This document shows, piece by piece, positions 12,580-22,338 of a stretch of 64,000 nt of DNA. The stretch is taken from the NCBI GenBank assembly GCA_963556255.1, contig OY744606.1, forward strand, positions 3,757,692 through 3,821,691, in the 5' to 3' direction. The notes beneath the pieces are model-generated. The model did no database searches. It had not been told where the DNA came from and saw only the letters and a list, made by a program, of their open reading frames with translations. The translations under genes and the position numbers were made by a program. Source of the stretch: Allolobophora icterica (taxonomy: Eukaryota > Annelida > Clitellata > Crassiclitellata > Lumbricidae). Position 1 is the first letter of the stretch. Each line of letters starts with the position of its first letter.

Positions 12580-12917
12580 CAGAGTTTCCCAAACTGTGGG
12601 TCGCGACCCAAAAGTGGGTCGCGAAGCTCTAGCAAGTGGGTCGCCAAATTTTTTTGAGAAACATTTATTTTTTGCAGCACAAACATTTGGCTATGACTTG
12701 GCTATTACTAGCTGGATTGCAATAAATTGTAAACTGCTTTTACTTAAATTTCTTTTTAATGCTTTAAATTTCTAAGTGCTCTACGTAAATCCGCATATTT
12801 CGATACCAATTTACGAAGCAAATTTTAGTACACAATGCTTAATTTTACACAGTGGGCATTAAGACTGCCAAGATATTCACAAGTGGGTCGCGACCCAGAA
12901 AAGTTTGGGAACCGCTG
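12580..12917. mobile_element. hAT-type MITE with perfect 8-bp target duplication
   Basis: Left end CAGAGTTTCCCAAACTGTGG and right end AGTTTGGGAACCGCTG are terminal inverted repeats, each with GGGTCGCGACCC beside it. The element is flanked by CTTTAAAG on both sides (12572-12579 and 12918-12925). 338 bp, non-coding. It is absent from the related block at 52,040. Confidence 0.92.
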
Positions 12918-13010
12918 CTTTAAAGGACACTTTTCGTGTGGCCTTTGTTCCCTTCTTAGACGCTCTTCTCCACTACGCCCGTCCACGTACATGCCTAATA
13001 AGCTTATAGG

Positions 13011-13049
13011 CAGGGGCGTAACGTTCGTCTGGAAAGTGGGGTTACCAAA
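13011..13049. mobile_element. Left piece of a CAGGGGCG MITE split by the Polinton
   Basis: CAGGGGCGTAACGTTCGTCT followed by GGAAAGTGGGGTTACC matches the left end of the MITE at 50569-50896. The rest of the element resumes after the Polinton at 31749. The Polinton is therefore nested in an older MITE. Confidence 0.75.
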
Positions 13050-13297
13050 AGTAGATGGGTAACACGGGGTTGAAATCATGCGCTACAAAAAGCTGCTTGA
13101 TATAAAGACTATCTCTACAGAAAAAGCGTCCACAGAGGCCCACAGGACCCACAGACCCTTATCACAGACCCTTATCACAGATCGCTTTCCAAGCAGTGTC
13201 TGTGGCTATCATGGCTTAGAAGTCTTTTGAATCATGGTGTTAAGAGTTTTTTAAAAACAGGCTCAATCGAAGTCCTTTGATATAAAGGCCGTCTCTA
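13050..13297. repeat. Polinton left terminal inverted repeat
   Basis: The outer 149 bp (13050-13198) match the reverse complement of 31600-31748 base for base; the inner 100 bp match with several changes. It contains a 13-bp tandem (ACCCTTATCACAG twice) and two direct copies of TTGATATAAAGRCYRTCTCTA near its two ends. Confidence 0.95.
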
Positions 13298-13847
13298 TAC
13301 TACCCATCTTCTAATCCGCGTTTATGACAGCAAGAGCGCGCCATAGTTTATACACGCTGCAATCAGGCTGCAATAGCCCTATGAATGCATACATTTAGAT
13401 CCGGCTGAAGCCGGTCATATGCGTCAGACAGAAAATGGCTTATGGCTTATCTACTTCCTCTTCGAAGGATTTTTTCCTTCGACTAGTTATCAACGATAGT
13501 TTTGGTAAACTGTATAAACTGTCAACGTATTCCTCGTCAGCGACAACAAAGAATATTCCTAAGATTTGACGAGGCGATGCAGCCACGTATGAGCGAAGGT
13601 TAGTGTTTCATCTGCAGGCCTTTAAAATTTAAAGCTTATTTCACATTTTATGGTCTAACTAAGCTTGAGTATATTTATACAGTATGTATGCATGCATGTA
13701 GGCCTATACACAACCATACCCTACTATGCTAGGGGAAAAATAAATATTTATTTACTGAACATTTATATAGCGCCCACTTAGATCAGCAGCGCTCTCAACC
13801 CACACCAGAACCTGCAACAGTAAGATTTTTCAGGCGTCTAAATGCTC

Positions 13848-14112
13848 GATGGCATAGTGGTTAGCGTGGTGAATTCTCAATCGAGAGGTCGGGGGTTCAA
13901 ATTCCCACCAGGGTAGAAAAAATGGGTTCGAGATTTCTGCTTCATCTGCATGCCCTAGCCGACTCGGCTATAATGAGTACACCAGCTGTGCACTGTCGGT
14001 GGGAAGATGAGACGGTGAGGGAGACGACTGGCCATCCACCATCATATACGGAGGCTAAGAAAATTAAGTCGCTAATATTTAATATTCATGACTACCTTAA
14101 GGGACTGTTCTT
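13848..14112 (+). mobile_element. tRNA-headed SINE, copy 1
   Basis: The head has a box A-like GGCATAGTGGTTAGCG and a box B-like GGTTCAAATTCCC, the internal RNA polymerase III promoter layout. The body (TTTCTGCTTCATCTGC, ATAATGAGTACAC, GGGAAGATGAGAC, CTAAGAAAATTAAGTCGCTA) is shared with copies at 55000, 59178 and 60983. It sits inside the Polinton left arm, so it is younger than, or was carried with, the Polinton. Confidence 0.85.
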
Positions 14113-14530
14113 ATTTATCCGATTAGGCCTATATGTTTTACTGAATGAAAATCAGTTTATGAAAAATAAACATCTGGAGTAGATTTATTGAAACCATTTA
14201 AATGTTTTTAAAACTAGGATTATATATGACATAGTCTCTACAAGGCAACCAATGTTGTTTCATTTATACAGCAGCGCTTGCGTTTCTGGCGGAAAAACCG
14301 CTCTATATTTAGGCTGGCTTAAGGGACTGCTCTGTTTTCTATATCCGCTTTATGCCTAGGCCTATAATTATATGTTTACCGAATGAATAGATTTATTGAA
14401 ACCGTGTAAATATTTAAAATGTAAATGCCTTTTAGTATCGACATAGTCTTTTTACTGGTTAATCAATGTTGTTTTCCTTATTTTACAATCATCGCTTGCT
14501 TTTGGTGCTAAAATCACCGCCGATAGGAAT
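14097..14530. repeat. Two-copy tandem duplication, ~225 bp unit
   Basis: The stretch from TTAAGGGACTGTTCT to about 14325 is repeated with divergence from CTTAAGGGACTGCTCTGTTT to 14530. Shared blocks include GATTTATTGAAACC, ACATAGTCT and AATGTTGTTT. Non-coding, in the Polinton left arm. Confidence 0.75.
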
Positions 14531-15047
14531 AAATTTTGTTGTTGCTTGAGCAGGTCAAAGTTCGCCAGCTGGAACAAAGGCCGCTGATTCAAGCTGAAGC
14601 CGGAAACAGGGCGTGTCTACAGGCGACGCGTGCGGACTACCAGCCCTCGGGCTGTAGGCTGTGTTTTCCTACGGCTCTGCGCAGAATAGGGTGGCCCAGA
14701 AATATTGCGTATTTTTCATATAGCCTATTGGCTTTGTTAAACTGATTTTTCTCCCGAAGCAGCAGATATTTTTTAGGCCACCCTAACGTTTGCATAACCA
14801 TCTTCTGCGAACTCTGCCTACAGCCTACAACCATTGATTAAGCGTATTGAGTCAGTGTTTTGGATTTTTTCAGGTTTTCCAGGTTCTGGACACATCAAGC
14901 CTGTGTTTCAAACGTGTTAATTTTTTAAATTAAGACTGAGAAATGCAAAAGAGAATTTATTTAGCACCAGGGCGAGTCTTGACCCAGACATTGAAGTTTA
15001 ACTATTGGGCAGACTCGAATATTTAGCTTCACGAAACCAAAACAGCC

Positions 15048-15262
15048 ATGAAAAATATTTATAGTACAATTACATCATAGCTAAGAATAGGACTAGCCTT
15101 GCCAGGATAACATTCTTGACATGCCATTCTCTCTTCTGGCGGGACCTCTCGATGCAGCTTAACGAAACCAAAGACCACGGAAAATATTTATAGTACAATT
15201 ACATCATATCTAAAAATACCACTAGCGTTGCCAGGATAACATTCTTGACATGCCATTCTCCC
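15048..15262. repeat. Two-copy tandem duplication, ~130 bp unit
   Basis: AAATATTTATAGTACAATTA and GCCAGGATAACATTCTTGAC occur twice, about 131 bases apart, with few differences. Non-coding, in the Polinton left arm. Confidence 0.85.
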
Positions 15263-16067
15263 GTCGAAAAGAGAGCTCTCAATGCGCTTCGTGGAACAGA
15301 CCACGAGAATCTCGGAGCTGTTTTCAGAAACGCATTACCTTTAAACCAAGACTGTTTTTAGAGCCGGTCTTTATTAGAGGGAATTTATACAGCACCATGG
15401 TCAATTTTATATGGCTATCAGCTTTCTATAGATAAAGGATACATTGGACAAGCCGCTCTGTAGTGACAGTCATGGACGATATTATATTAGGGATTTAGGA
15501 TTAAGATATATATTAGTATTATTATGTAGGCCTAACATTAGGTATTATGTGTTGCTTAGGATTTGATGTAGGCAAAGAACACTAATGAAATATGTGGAGT
15601 CAAGATCAGATAAGACTGACGGACTGACATTAGAGTCTGACCGGGTGTCATAAAAGGGGAAGCAGGGAGAAGGAGGGGGGAAGGAATGATAGCGCGACCG
15701 AAAGGAGAGCGAGATTGGGGAGAGATGGATGAATGACAGGTCAGGGCGAAAGGGGAGAAGGAGGGAGAGCGAAGACGGGAAGGAGAACGGCAGGAGGAGG
15801 AATCGGTCGGTTGTGGGATTCGCTCACCATTCGATAGGTGGCGCTTTGTGACGCCTCTAGCGACTAATCAGTGAAATATATTTTGTATATATACTTTTCG
15901 CTAGGTGGCGCTTTGTGACAAGCAAAGAGCAAATATTATAAAACAAGAGGCTACACAGAGATCCCTCCATTGTTTGATATACCAATTAGAGAAAGTTTAT
16001 ATTGAGTAGGCCTATATTTAATTATCTACGAAAATGAAGGGTAAAAATCACTGTGCGTGGTTGGTAA
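15263..16067. other. Polinton left arm, no gene seen
   Basis: No credible frame. A purine-rich run (15650-15800) and two copies of AGGTGGCGCTTTGTGAC (15836 and 15903) are the only structure noticed. Confidence 0.5.
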
Positions 16068-16310
16068 TTTGGACAAGCCAAAAGCTAAGTCGTGGAAGAA
16101 GTAGCTTATTCACAGGTGTTTAGTCAAATCAGACGGCTAAAGTATAATCGTAATCTCGAGATTCATATAGCGCCCAAAGCGAAGTCGTGGAAAAGGAGCT
16201 TATAGGCGCTTAGTCAAATCATACTTTGGAGATTTCTATAGCATACAAAAACCTAAGTCGTGAAAAAACCCAGCTTATCCACAAGCGCCCAGCCAAATCC
16301 TGATCAAGAT
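16068..16310. repeat. Degenerate ~85-bp repeat, three units, upstream of the first Polinton genes
   Basis: AAGTCGTGGAA...AGCTTAT...GCGCTTAGTCAAATC recurs three times with drift, ending about 170 bases before the first gene. It could be regulatory or replicative, but this is inference only. Confidence 0.55.
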
Positions 16311-16479
16311 CCAAATGTGTCAGTCAAAAGGTGAGTAGTGTTTAGAGTTGAAACGGTGAGGGAACTAAGCTAGGAGTGTAAGATCATCTTCCTCATCCTC
16401 TTCCTGCAGGAGCATCTTAAGTCGTTCAGAATTTTTTTTCAATTTAAATAAATAAATAGGTTGTGGTATACATAAAACA

Positions 16480-16755
16480 ATGTTGGGACAAAACTTTTGC
16501 AAATGGCTTATGATAGGCCAAACAACCCAGTGTCCTCGCAGATGCATTGGGGAGTACTGTTTTAAACATCTAGCACAACTGCGAAATGGCTTTGAGACAC
16601 ATCCTTGTGTTAAATGTGGGAGGGGTATCAAAAACCGCTTGGGTGAGTGTATGAAGTGTGGTTATTTCGCTAAATATTTCAGAGCCCGACGAGGTGGGTT
16701 AGTCCGTGAATTTAATAAGGAATGGAAGCGACTATCAAATATATCAGTAGAATAA
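16480..16755 (+). CDS. Small cysteine-rich (zinc ribbon) Polinton protein
   Basis: A 91-aa protein starting MLGQNFCKW. It has CPRRCIGEYCFKH (residues about 18-30) and then CVKCGRGIKNRLGECMKCG, a CxxC-x10-CxxC zinc ribbon at about residues 43-60, and a basic tail (FRARRGGLVREF). It sits 163 bp before the polymerase gene on the same strand. The zinc-binding fold is visible; the function is not known. A role as a DNA-binding or regulatory partner in replication is a guess from position only. Confidence 0.7.
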   Translation: MLGQNFCKWLMIGQTTQCPRRCIGEYCFKHLAQLRNGFETHPCVKCGRGIKNRLGECMKCGYFAKYFRARRGGLVREFNKEWKRLSNISVE

Positions 16756-16918
16756 AAAAAATAATCATTTGAACAAACGATATAGTTATTGTATTGAGCT
16801 AATACAGATGAGCAAGCGTCAATCGAATATCAGTAAACAAAAATTTCATTTTGAACAAATGATATAATTATTGTATTAAGGAAAAGTTTGCCACAGTAGT
16901 ATAAAACAATTTATAATT

Positions 16919-19900
16919 ATGGCATTGTCTACGAATGAAAAAATTGAACAATTGCTGAGTGAGTTTACTGGCCCCCCAGCTCTTCGGGCCGTTCTACAAA
17001 ATATTTTGGACGAACCCATACCACATGCAGTCAAAAGGCGCTTACTACAGCCACTGCTTCCAAGGCCAGTTCCTCCAAAGCGTAGGAATAAAGGGGCGAA
17101 ACGTAAAGCCCTTCTGGCAGAATTCGACCCGCTCCTCATTAAGAAGGATAGAGGTGGACCACCACCCTTTCTAGTGTACAGAGAGCTCGCCAATCAGCAT
17201 CTGAGAGACTTCCATGCAGAAGTACCTTTAAACCACAGGCTGGAAGGAGATGCGTTGGCTTTCTTGAGTGCAATGGAGCAGAATATTGAGGCGCAACTCA
17301 ACGAAGAGCTCTTGAAAAATGGCGGTTTTAAATACTCTCAAGTGTTGACTGTTGATTTGGAAAAGTTGGCACCGACCGTTGATAATGTGTATGGTGGCAA
17401 CGCGCCCCCCGGCATCATTACCAATACCGCCTACTTTCGAAGCACAGCAGCACCAATTACCAATGCAGGTAAAGTCCAAGGGGCTATACGGAAGGCCAAG
17501 GCCGAAGTACTACAACTCCTCGAGGAGTATACCAATGAGGGATCGGGGTGGAGAGTGAAGCGGGTCGTGTCGCTAGACCTCAGTTTTGCAAGATATAAGC
17601 CTTTCCGAGGTAAGAGCTACTTTCCCACACCGAAGTATGTACCACCCCGCTCAGTTATTAACGTGCAAAACAACGATAATCGCTGCTTCGAGTGGGCCAT
17701 ACTAAGCGCAATGTACCCAGCAGATCAAAATCCGAATCGCCCCTATAAGTATCAGGCTCACCTGCAGAAGCTAAACTTTGACGGTATAGAATTCCCAGTG
17801 AAGGTCACAGATATCGGTAAGTTCGAACGTCAGAACCCAACTATAAGCGTCTCAGTCTTCGGGTGGGATAAAGCTTTATATCCAATCTGTGTATCAAAGC
17901 AGATCGATAGAGGCCATAATATTGACCTTCTGCTATTGGCCAGCGACGTAAACGCAAATGAAGCTCATTTGCAGACTTTTCCTTTACAGAATCACCACTA
18001 CGTCTGGATTAAAGACCTTGGCCGAATTCTTAATCAAAATAGCAAAGACAAAAGCAAGAAACACACATGTCGTCGCTGCCTACACGTATTCTGTAGACAA
18101 GACTTGCTGGATGCTCATGTCAAAGATTGTCAGGGTATTAGTGAGAAGCCTCAGAGAATTGAGATGCCAAAAGAGGATGAAAATATCCTCAAATTCCAGA
18201 ACCATCACAAACAGATGCGCACTCCGTATATCGTTTACGCAGACTTCGAGGCGTTGAACGTGCCAGTCATCAATGCGGCCATGAATCCCAAAGAGAGCAA
18301 CACCAGACAGATAGCTGAGCAGAAACCGTGTAGCTTCTGTTACATAGTGGTTCGATACGATGGCCGCACCAAGAAACCAGTTTTATATCGTGGAGAGGAC
18401 GCCGTGCAACAATTCCTACAACGAATACAAGGCGAGCTGGACTCTATCAAACAAAGGCTGGCCACCCCGGCTAAGATGGTTATGTCAGCAGTTGATCGCC
18501 AATCATTCCGCGAAGCTATCGATTGTCACATCTGCAGAAATGCGCTCGAAGAGGATAGAGTTCGCGACCACTGTCACATTACCGGTAAGTATCGAGGTGC
18601 CGCTCATAACGCCTGCAACCTCAAACTTCGAATATATCCAGATAAGTGTAAGGTACCGGTGGTCTTCCACAATCTGCGAGGTTACGACAGCCACCTCATA
18701 ATGCAAGCGATCGGAGGCTGTGAGGCCGCACAGGATGAGGCAACTGAAATTAACTGTATTCCAAACAATATGGAGAAATACATGACATTTAACATTGGAC
18801 AACTACAGTTCATTGATAGTCTCCAGTTTCTAAACAGCTCGTTAGATAAACTATCAGGAAATCTGCCGCTAGAGGATCTCAAAGTCACAACGGCATATAT
18901 AAAGGAAAATTTCGTTCATAACGAACGGTTAAAATTAGATCTGTTGAGGCGAAAGGGCGTTTATTGTTACGAATACATCCATGATTACCACCGCTTCGAA
19001 GAAGATCGACTTCCACCCAAAGAAGCGTTCTACAGCAGGCTCTCCCGAGAGAACATTTCTGATGCGGATTATGAACACGCCCAACGAGTATGGAATGAAT
19101 TCGATTGTAAAACTCTGGGCGACTATCATGACTTGTATCTCCGTACGGATGTACTCCTACTAGCCGATGTATTCGAGACCTTCAGATCCACATCGATGAA
19201 GCACTACAGTCTGGACCCGGCTAACTACTTTAGCCTACCAGGAATGGCTTGGGACGCTTTGTTGAAAAAGACGAAGATCGAACTCGAACTTTTAACTGAT
19301 ATAGACATGCATTTGTTTGTAGAGAAAGGCCTCAGAGGCGGAATTTCGATGGTATCCAAGAGATTCGCAAAGGCCAACAACCCGCAATGCCCCGACTACG
19401 ATACCACGAAGCCAGACAACTGGATCATGTATCTCGACGCTAATAACCTCTACGGTTGGGCGATGCAACAGCCATTACCAGTTGGAGGATTTAGCTGGGA
19501 AAGTCCAACTCTCGACGAAGTGTTGGATACTCCAGACGACGCGCCTGAAGGCTTCCTACTCGAAGTCGATCTCGGGTACCCGGAGCACCTCCACGAATCA
19601 CATAGCGACTATCCTTTAGCACCAGAGACCCTGACAGTCCAAGAGGAGTGGTTGAGCGACTATCAGAATGTGCTTATGAACGAGTTGGGAGGCAAGTTCA
19701 CAAAGCATGTGAAGTTAGTACCAAGCCTACGACCTAAGGAGCGGTATGTGGTCCATTATAGAAATCTCAAACTCTACCACTCGTTGGGCCTACGAGTTTC
19801 TAAAATTCATCGTGTCATTAAGTTTAGACAGGAGGCATGGATGGCTCCATATATCGAGATGAATACGAAATTGAGAGCGAAGGCAACGTCAGAATTTGAA

Positions 19901-20698
19901 AAAGACTTCTTCAAACTGGCTAATAATGCAGTTTTCGGAAAAACCATGGAAAATCTTAGAAAAAGAATCAGAGTTAACCTGGTACCGACCTCAAAAGTTG
20001 ACAAACTTCGTAAACTAATTGCTGACCCGGCCTACATATCACACAAAATCTTCAACGACCAACTCGCCGCGATTCACAGTTTGAAGAGCAAGCTCAAGTT
20101 AAACAGACCTGTATATGTCGGCCAGGCGGTCCTCGACCTCAGCAAGCATCTGATGTACGACTTCTGGTACAACGATGTGAAAAACGAGTACGGAAACAAT
20201 GCTCAACTCTTATACACAGACACTGACAGCCTGTTATTTCAGGTGGAAACTCCGAACGCCTATGCCGATATGTGGAATAAAAAACACTTATACGACTTTA
20301 GTGAGTTTCCAAAAGACAGCCCCTACTACGACGTCGAGAACAAGAAAGTCGTGGGCAAGTTCAAAGATGAATGTAACGGAGTTGCCATAGCCCAATTCGT
20401 GGGACTGCGTCCGAAGATGTACTCGATCTTAAAATCGGGCGGTTCAGAGATCAGGAAAGCAAAAGGCGTTCAGAGAGCAGTTGTGAAGAAGGATCTGCAC
20501 CACGAGCTATACAAGGAATGCCTGTTCGAACGAGAGGAAATGCGGCACACACAAGTCGTGATTAGAAGCCACGACCACCAGATCGGAGTGTACGAGCAGA
20601 ATAAGATCAGCCTCTCTCCATTAGACACAAAAAAGTGGATATCTCCGGACGGGATAACAACGCTGGCATACGGGCACTACAAAATCAACGACGGTTGA
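16919..20698 (+). CDS. pPolB: Protein-primed family B DNA polymerase
   Basis: A 1,259-aa replicase of the Polinton type, which starts synthesis from a protein primer at the element's ends. An N-terminal region contains NNDNRCFEWAILSAMYP (about residue 245). It is followed by a CxxC...HxxxxC finger (CRRCLHVFC, about 383-404). Exonuclease motifs are YADFEA (about 442), FHNLRGYDSH (about 583) and YLRTDVLLLAD (about 737). Between Exo I and Exo II lies an HNH/endonuclease VII-like insertion, CHICRNALEED...RDHCHITGKYRGAAHNACN (about 536-565). Polymerase motifs are DANNLYGWAM (A, about 839), KLANNAVFGKTMEN (B, about 999) and YTDTDS (C, about 1098). No break is seen. Its 3' end overlaps the convergent integrase by 14 nt. 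Confidence 0.97.
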   Translation: MALSTNEKIEQLLSEFTGPPALRAVLQNILDEPIPHAVKRRLLQPLLPRPVPPKRRNKGAKRKALLAEFDPLLIKKDRGGPPPFLVYRELANQHLRDFHAEVPLNHRLEGDALAFLSAMEQNIEAQLNEELLKNGGFKYSQVLTVDLEKLAPTVDNVYGGNAPPGIITNTAYFRSTAAPITNAGKVQGAIRKAKAEVLQLLEEYTNEGSGWRVKRVVSLDLSFARYKPFRGKSYFPTPKYVPPRSVINVQNNDNRCFEWAILSAMYPADQNPNRPYKYQAHLQKLNFDGIEFPVKVTDIGKFERQNPTISVSVFGWDKALYPICVSKQIDRGHNIDLLLLASDVNANEAHLQTFPLQNHHYVWIKDLGRILNQNSKDKSKKHTCRRCLHVFCRQDLLDAHVKDCQGISEKPQRIEMPKEDENILKFQNHHKQMRTPYIVYADFEALNVPVINAAMNPKESNTRQIAEQKPCSFCYIVVRYDGRTKKPVLYRGEDAVQQFLQRIQGELDSIKQRLATPAKMVMSAVDRQSFREAIDCHICRNALEEDRVRDHCHITGKYRGAAHNACNLKLRIYPDKCKVPVVFHNLRGYDSHLIMQAIGGCEAAQDEATEINCIPNNMEKYMTFNIGQLQFIDSLQFLNSSLDKLSGNLPLEDLKVTTAYIKENFVHNERLKLDLLRRKGVYCYEYIHDYHRFEEDRLPPKEAFYSRLSRENISDADYEHAQRVWNEFDCKTLGDYHDLYLRTDVLLLADVFETFRSTSMKHYSLDPANYFSLPGMAWDALLKKTKIELELLTDIDMHLFVEKGLRGGISMVSKRFAKANNPQCPDYDTTKPDNWIMYLDANNLYGWAMQQPLPVGGFSWESPTLDEVLDTPDDAPEGFLLEVDLGYPEHLHESHSDYPLAPETLTVQEEWLSDYQNVLMNELGGKFTKHVKLVPSLRPKERYVVHYRNLKLYHSLGLRVSKIHRVIKFRQEAWMAPYIEMNTKLRAKATSEFEKDFFKLANNAVFGKTMENLRKRIRVNLVPTSKVDKLRKLIADPAYISHKIFNDQLAAIHSLKSKLKLNRPVYVGQAVLDLSKHLMYDFWYNDVKNEYGNNAQLLYTDTDSLLFQVETPNAYADMWNKKHLYDFSEFPKDSPYYDVENKKVVGKFKDECNGVAIAQFVGLRPKMYSILKSGGSEIRKAKGVQRAVVKKDLHHELYKECLFEREEMRHTQVVIRSHDHQIGVYEQNKISLSPLDTKKWISPDGITTLAYGHYKINDG

Positions 20699-21698
20699 GT
20701 ATTCTATCGGGGGGTAACTCAGTGCCCATTGGCACCAGAAGCAGCTCCTCACGTACAAACCCGCGGCCAGGCCCATCAACTAGATGGTATAAAGCCGGTT
20801 GGTCAGCCTGTCGCACAACATCCAAAATAGCGTGGATGGTGAGCGACCAGTTAGGGTCGGTAGCGCGTTTGCTTCCACCCTCAATCTCGCCGGGAGCGTA
20901 CAAATATCGAACGAGAACGCCATGTCCGAGAATTGGCTCATCCATTCCCCACAAACGAGTTTTCATTTGTGAATGAGAGGGCTTCTGTGTCACTTTAGCA
21001 GCTTTCATCGCTTCAACCGGCTTCATGTCGAGCAAACGCGTCGGCTCATTGTTTAGTGCAGCTACAACTTCAGGCAAACGGCGAACCCATTCCACTGACC
21101 GTTCGGATGACCCCCTTGCAGCCAGGAGCAATTCCTGAGCGTACTGGGCACCGAAAAGTCGTTCGGCCAGAGTCCGGTTAAAGCGTTCAACGATGCCCTG
21201 TTGGCGATGGTTACCGGCCTGTCCGCGTCTTACAAGAACGTCGTGCTTCGTCAGCAACGGTGTAAAATCACCCATAAATTCCCGTCCAGGATCGACCTGA
21301 AAAAGTCGAGGCCAAGTTAGTGGGCCCCGCTTGTAAATCCGGCTTAAAGCGGCGGCGACTTCAGCCGCACTTTTATCAGTCAACGGTTCAGCTTCTTTGT
21401 ATCTTGAAGCAACATCAACAACAGTCAAGGCGTATTTATAAGTCTTGCGGCCAACCTTATCATGAGGTAAAAACAAGAGATCGGCTTGGTGTACGGCATT
21501 TGGTCGATTTTCCTCAAACTTTGGATGCGGTATGCGGCGTGGAACGGGTAAATAAATCTGCCACACCGCTTGTTTCTTCAACCAATCACGAGCCTTGGCC
21601 TCGGAAACTTTGGCGGCTACGGCTAGATTTTTCACCGCAGCCTTACCTCGCCAATAACCTCTAGGGCTGTAATAGATAGTTGAAAGGTTCTTAGACAT
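20685..21698 (-). CDS. INT: Retroviral-type (DDE) integrase
   Basis: A 337-aa protein, minus strand, ATG at 21698. The catalytic triad reads HQADLLF (Asp73), FQVDPGREFMG (Asp136) and GIVERFNRTL (Glu171), a DD35E spacing. It lacks an obvious HHCC finger. The C-terminal part (PILGHGVLVRYLYAPGEIEG, ending REELLLVP) looks like the small barrel of Ty3/Polinton integrases. In Polintons it joins the element's ends to host DNA. It is transcribed toward the polymerase, with tail-to-tail overlap. Confidence 0.95.
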   Translation of the reverse strand: MSKNLSTIYYSPRGYWRGKAAVKNLAVAAKVSEAKARDWLKKQAVWQIYLPVPRRIPHPKFEENRPNAVHQADLLFLPHDKVGRKTYKYALTVVDVASRYKEAEPLTDKSAAEVAAALSRIYKRGPLTWPRLFQVDPGREFMGDFTPLLTKHDVLVRRGQAGNHRQQGIVERFNRTLAERLFGAQYAQELLLAARGSSERSVEWVRRLPEVVAALNNEPTRLLDMKPVEAMKAAKVTQKPSHSQMKTRLWGMDEPILGHGVLVRYLYAPGEIEGGSKRATDPNWSLTIHAILDVVRQADQPALYHLVDGPGRGFVREELLLVPMGTELPPDRILNRR

Positions 21699-21748
21699 TT
21701 CAGTAAAACTATATATTACAAACAGGTAAACATATGCACAAATGAAAA

Positions 21749-22300
21749 CTACCGCCGCCGTCCAACACCCATCCCAAGCCTCGACTTCGCTGACATAATG
21801 GCCGATACGAGCCGGGCATCTTTCTTTTCATAATCTGGGGTTTCATCGGTGAGTGCGATCTTCGACGCGGCTGCAGCGAGGATGTCATCTGCATGGTTAC
21901 GCCCCGGAGTATCTTTATGCACTGCGTAAGCCACATCGTGGTGTAGGCACGCACGGTCGAGTTGATTAACACCGCGATAGCGCTGTGACAGCCGTTTATC
22001 GAGTTTTGTGAATGGTCCACAGTAAGAGTACTTTCCTGTATTCTGAAAAGAACCTCCCGGATTATCTTCCGAAGACATACCGGATGGAAGGCTCATATGC
22101 ATCTCAGGAAGAGGTAAGGCATTGAGGGCGCTATTCAGCAACGAGCCTCCATAAGTCTTCCGCACTTTAGAAGGCAAAATCTGGCTCTTCTTTGCACCGC
22201 AGACGGCACAGGTGCCCTTCTTGGCTGGCCGACCATTTCGTAACTCGACGATTGTTTCATTTGAAGTCTCAGTATGTTTCTTACATCGTAGGCAATACAT
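21749..22300 (-). CDS. Zinc ribbon plus phospholipase A2-like virion protein
   Basis: 183 aa from the ATG at 22300 (the longer frame only adds a TTG start). Residues 3-34 form a zinc ribbon, CLRC-x24-CAVC. A PLA2-like core follows: calcium-loop motif YCGPFT (about 93-98), then ACLHHDVAYA with the His-Asp pair (about 120-122), and an Asp pair in NHADDI (about 138). The tail is basic (MGVGRRR). Parvoviruses and some Polinton/adintovirus-like elements carry such PLA2 domains to breach membranes on entry. That role here is inferred. It lies between integrase and ATPase, divergent from the latter. Confidence 0.82.
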   Translation of the reverse strand: MYCLRCKKHTETSNETIVELRNGRPAKKGTCAVCGAKKSQILPSKVRKTYGGSLLNSALNALPLPEMHMSLPSGMSSEDNPGGSFQNTGKYSYCGPFTKLDKRLSQRYRGVNQLDRACLHHDVAYAVHKDTPGRNHADDILAAAASKIALTDETPDYEKKDARLVSAIMSAKSRLGMGVGRRR

Positions 22301-22338
22301 TGCTTTCGTTGAATACAATCACAACTCGTTGTCTCTAT
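22301..22338. promoter_or_regulatory. 38-bp divergent intergenic gap (PLA2 / ATPase)
   Basis: The start codons of the PLA2 gene (minus) and the ATPase gene (plus) are only 38 bp apart, so both leaders or promoters must overlap the opposite coding region. No TATA box or initiator could be assigned. Confidence 0.5.

Noticed and set aside
13848..13920. Possible tRNA gene with box A and box B
   Set aside because: No cloverleaf closes, and the same head precedes a shared body in several copies, so it is a SINE.
22192..22338. N-terminal extension of the ATPase frame
   Set aside because: It starts inside the opposite-strand PLA2 gene; family length and the MEITNF start favour 22339.
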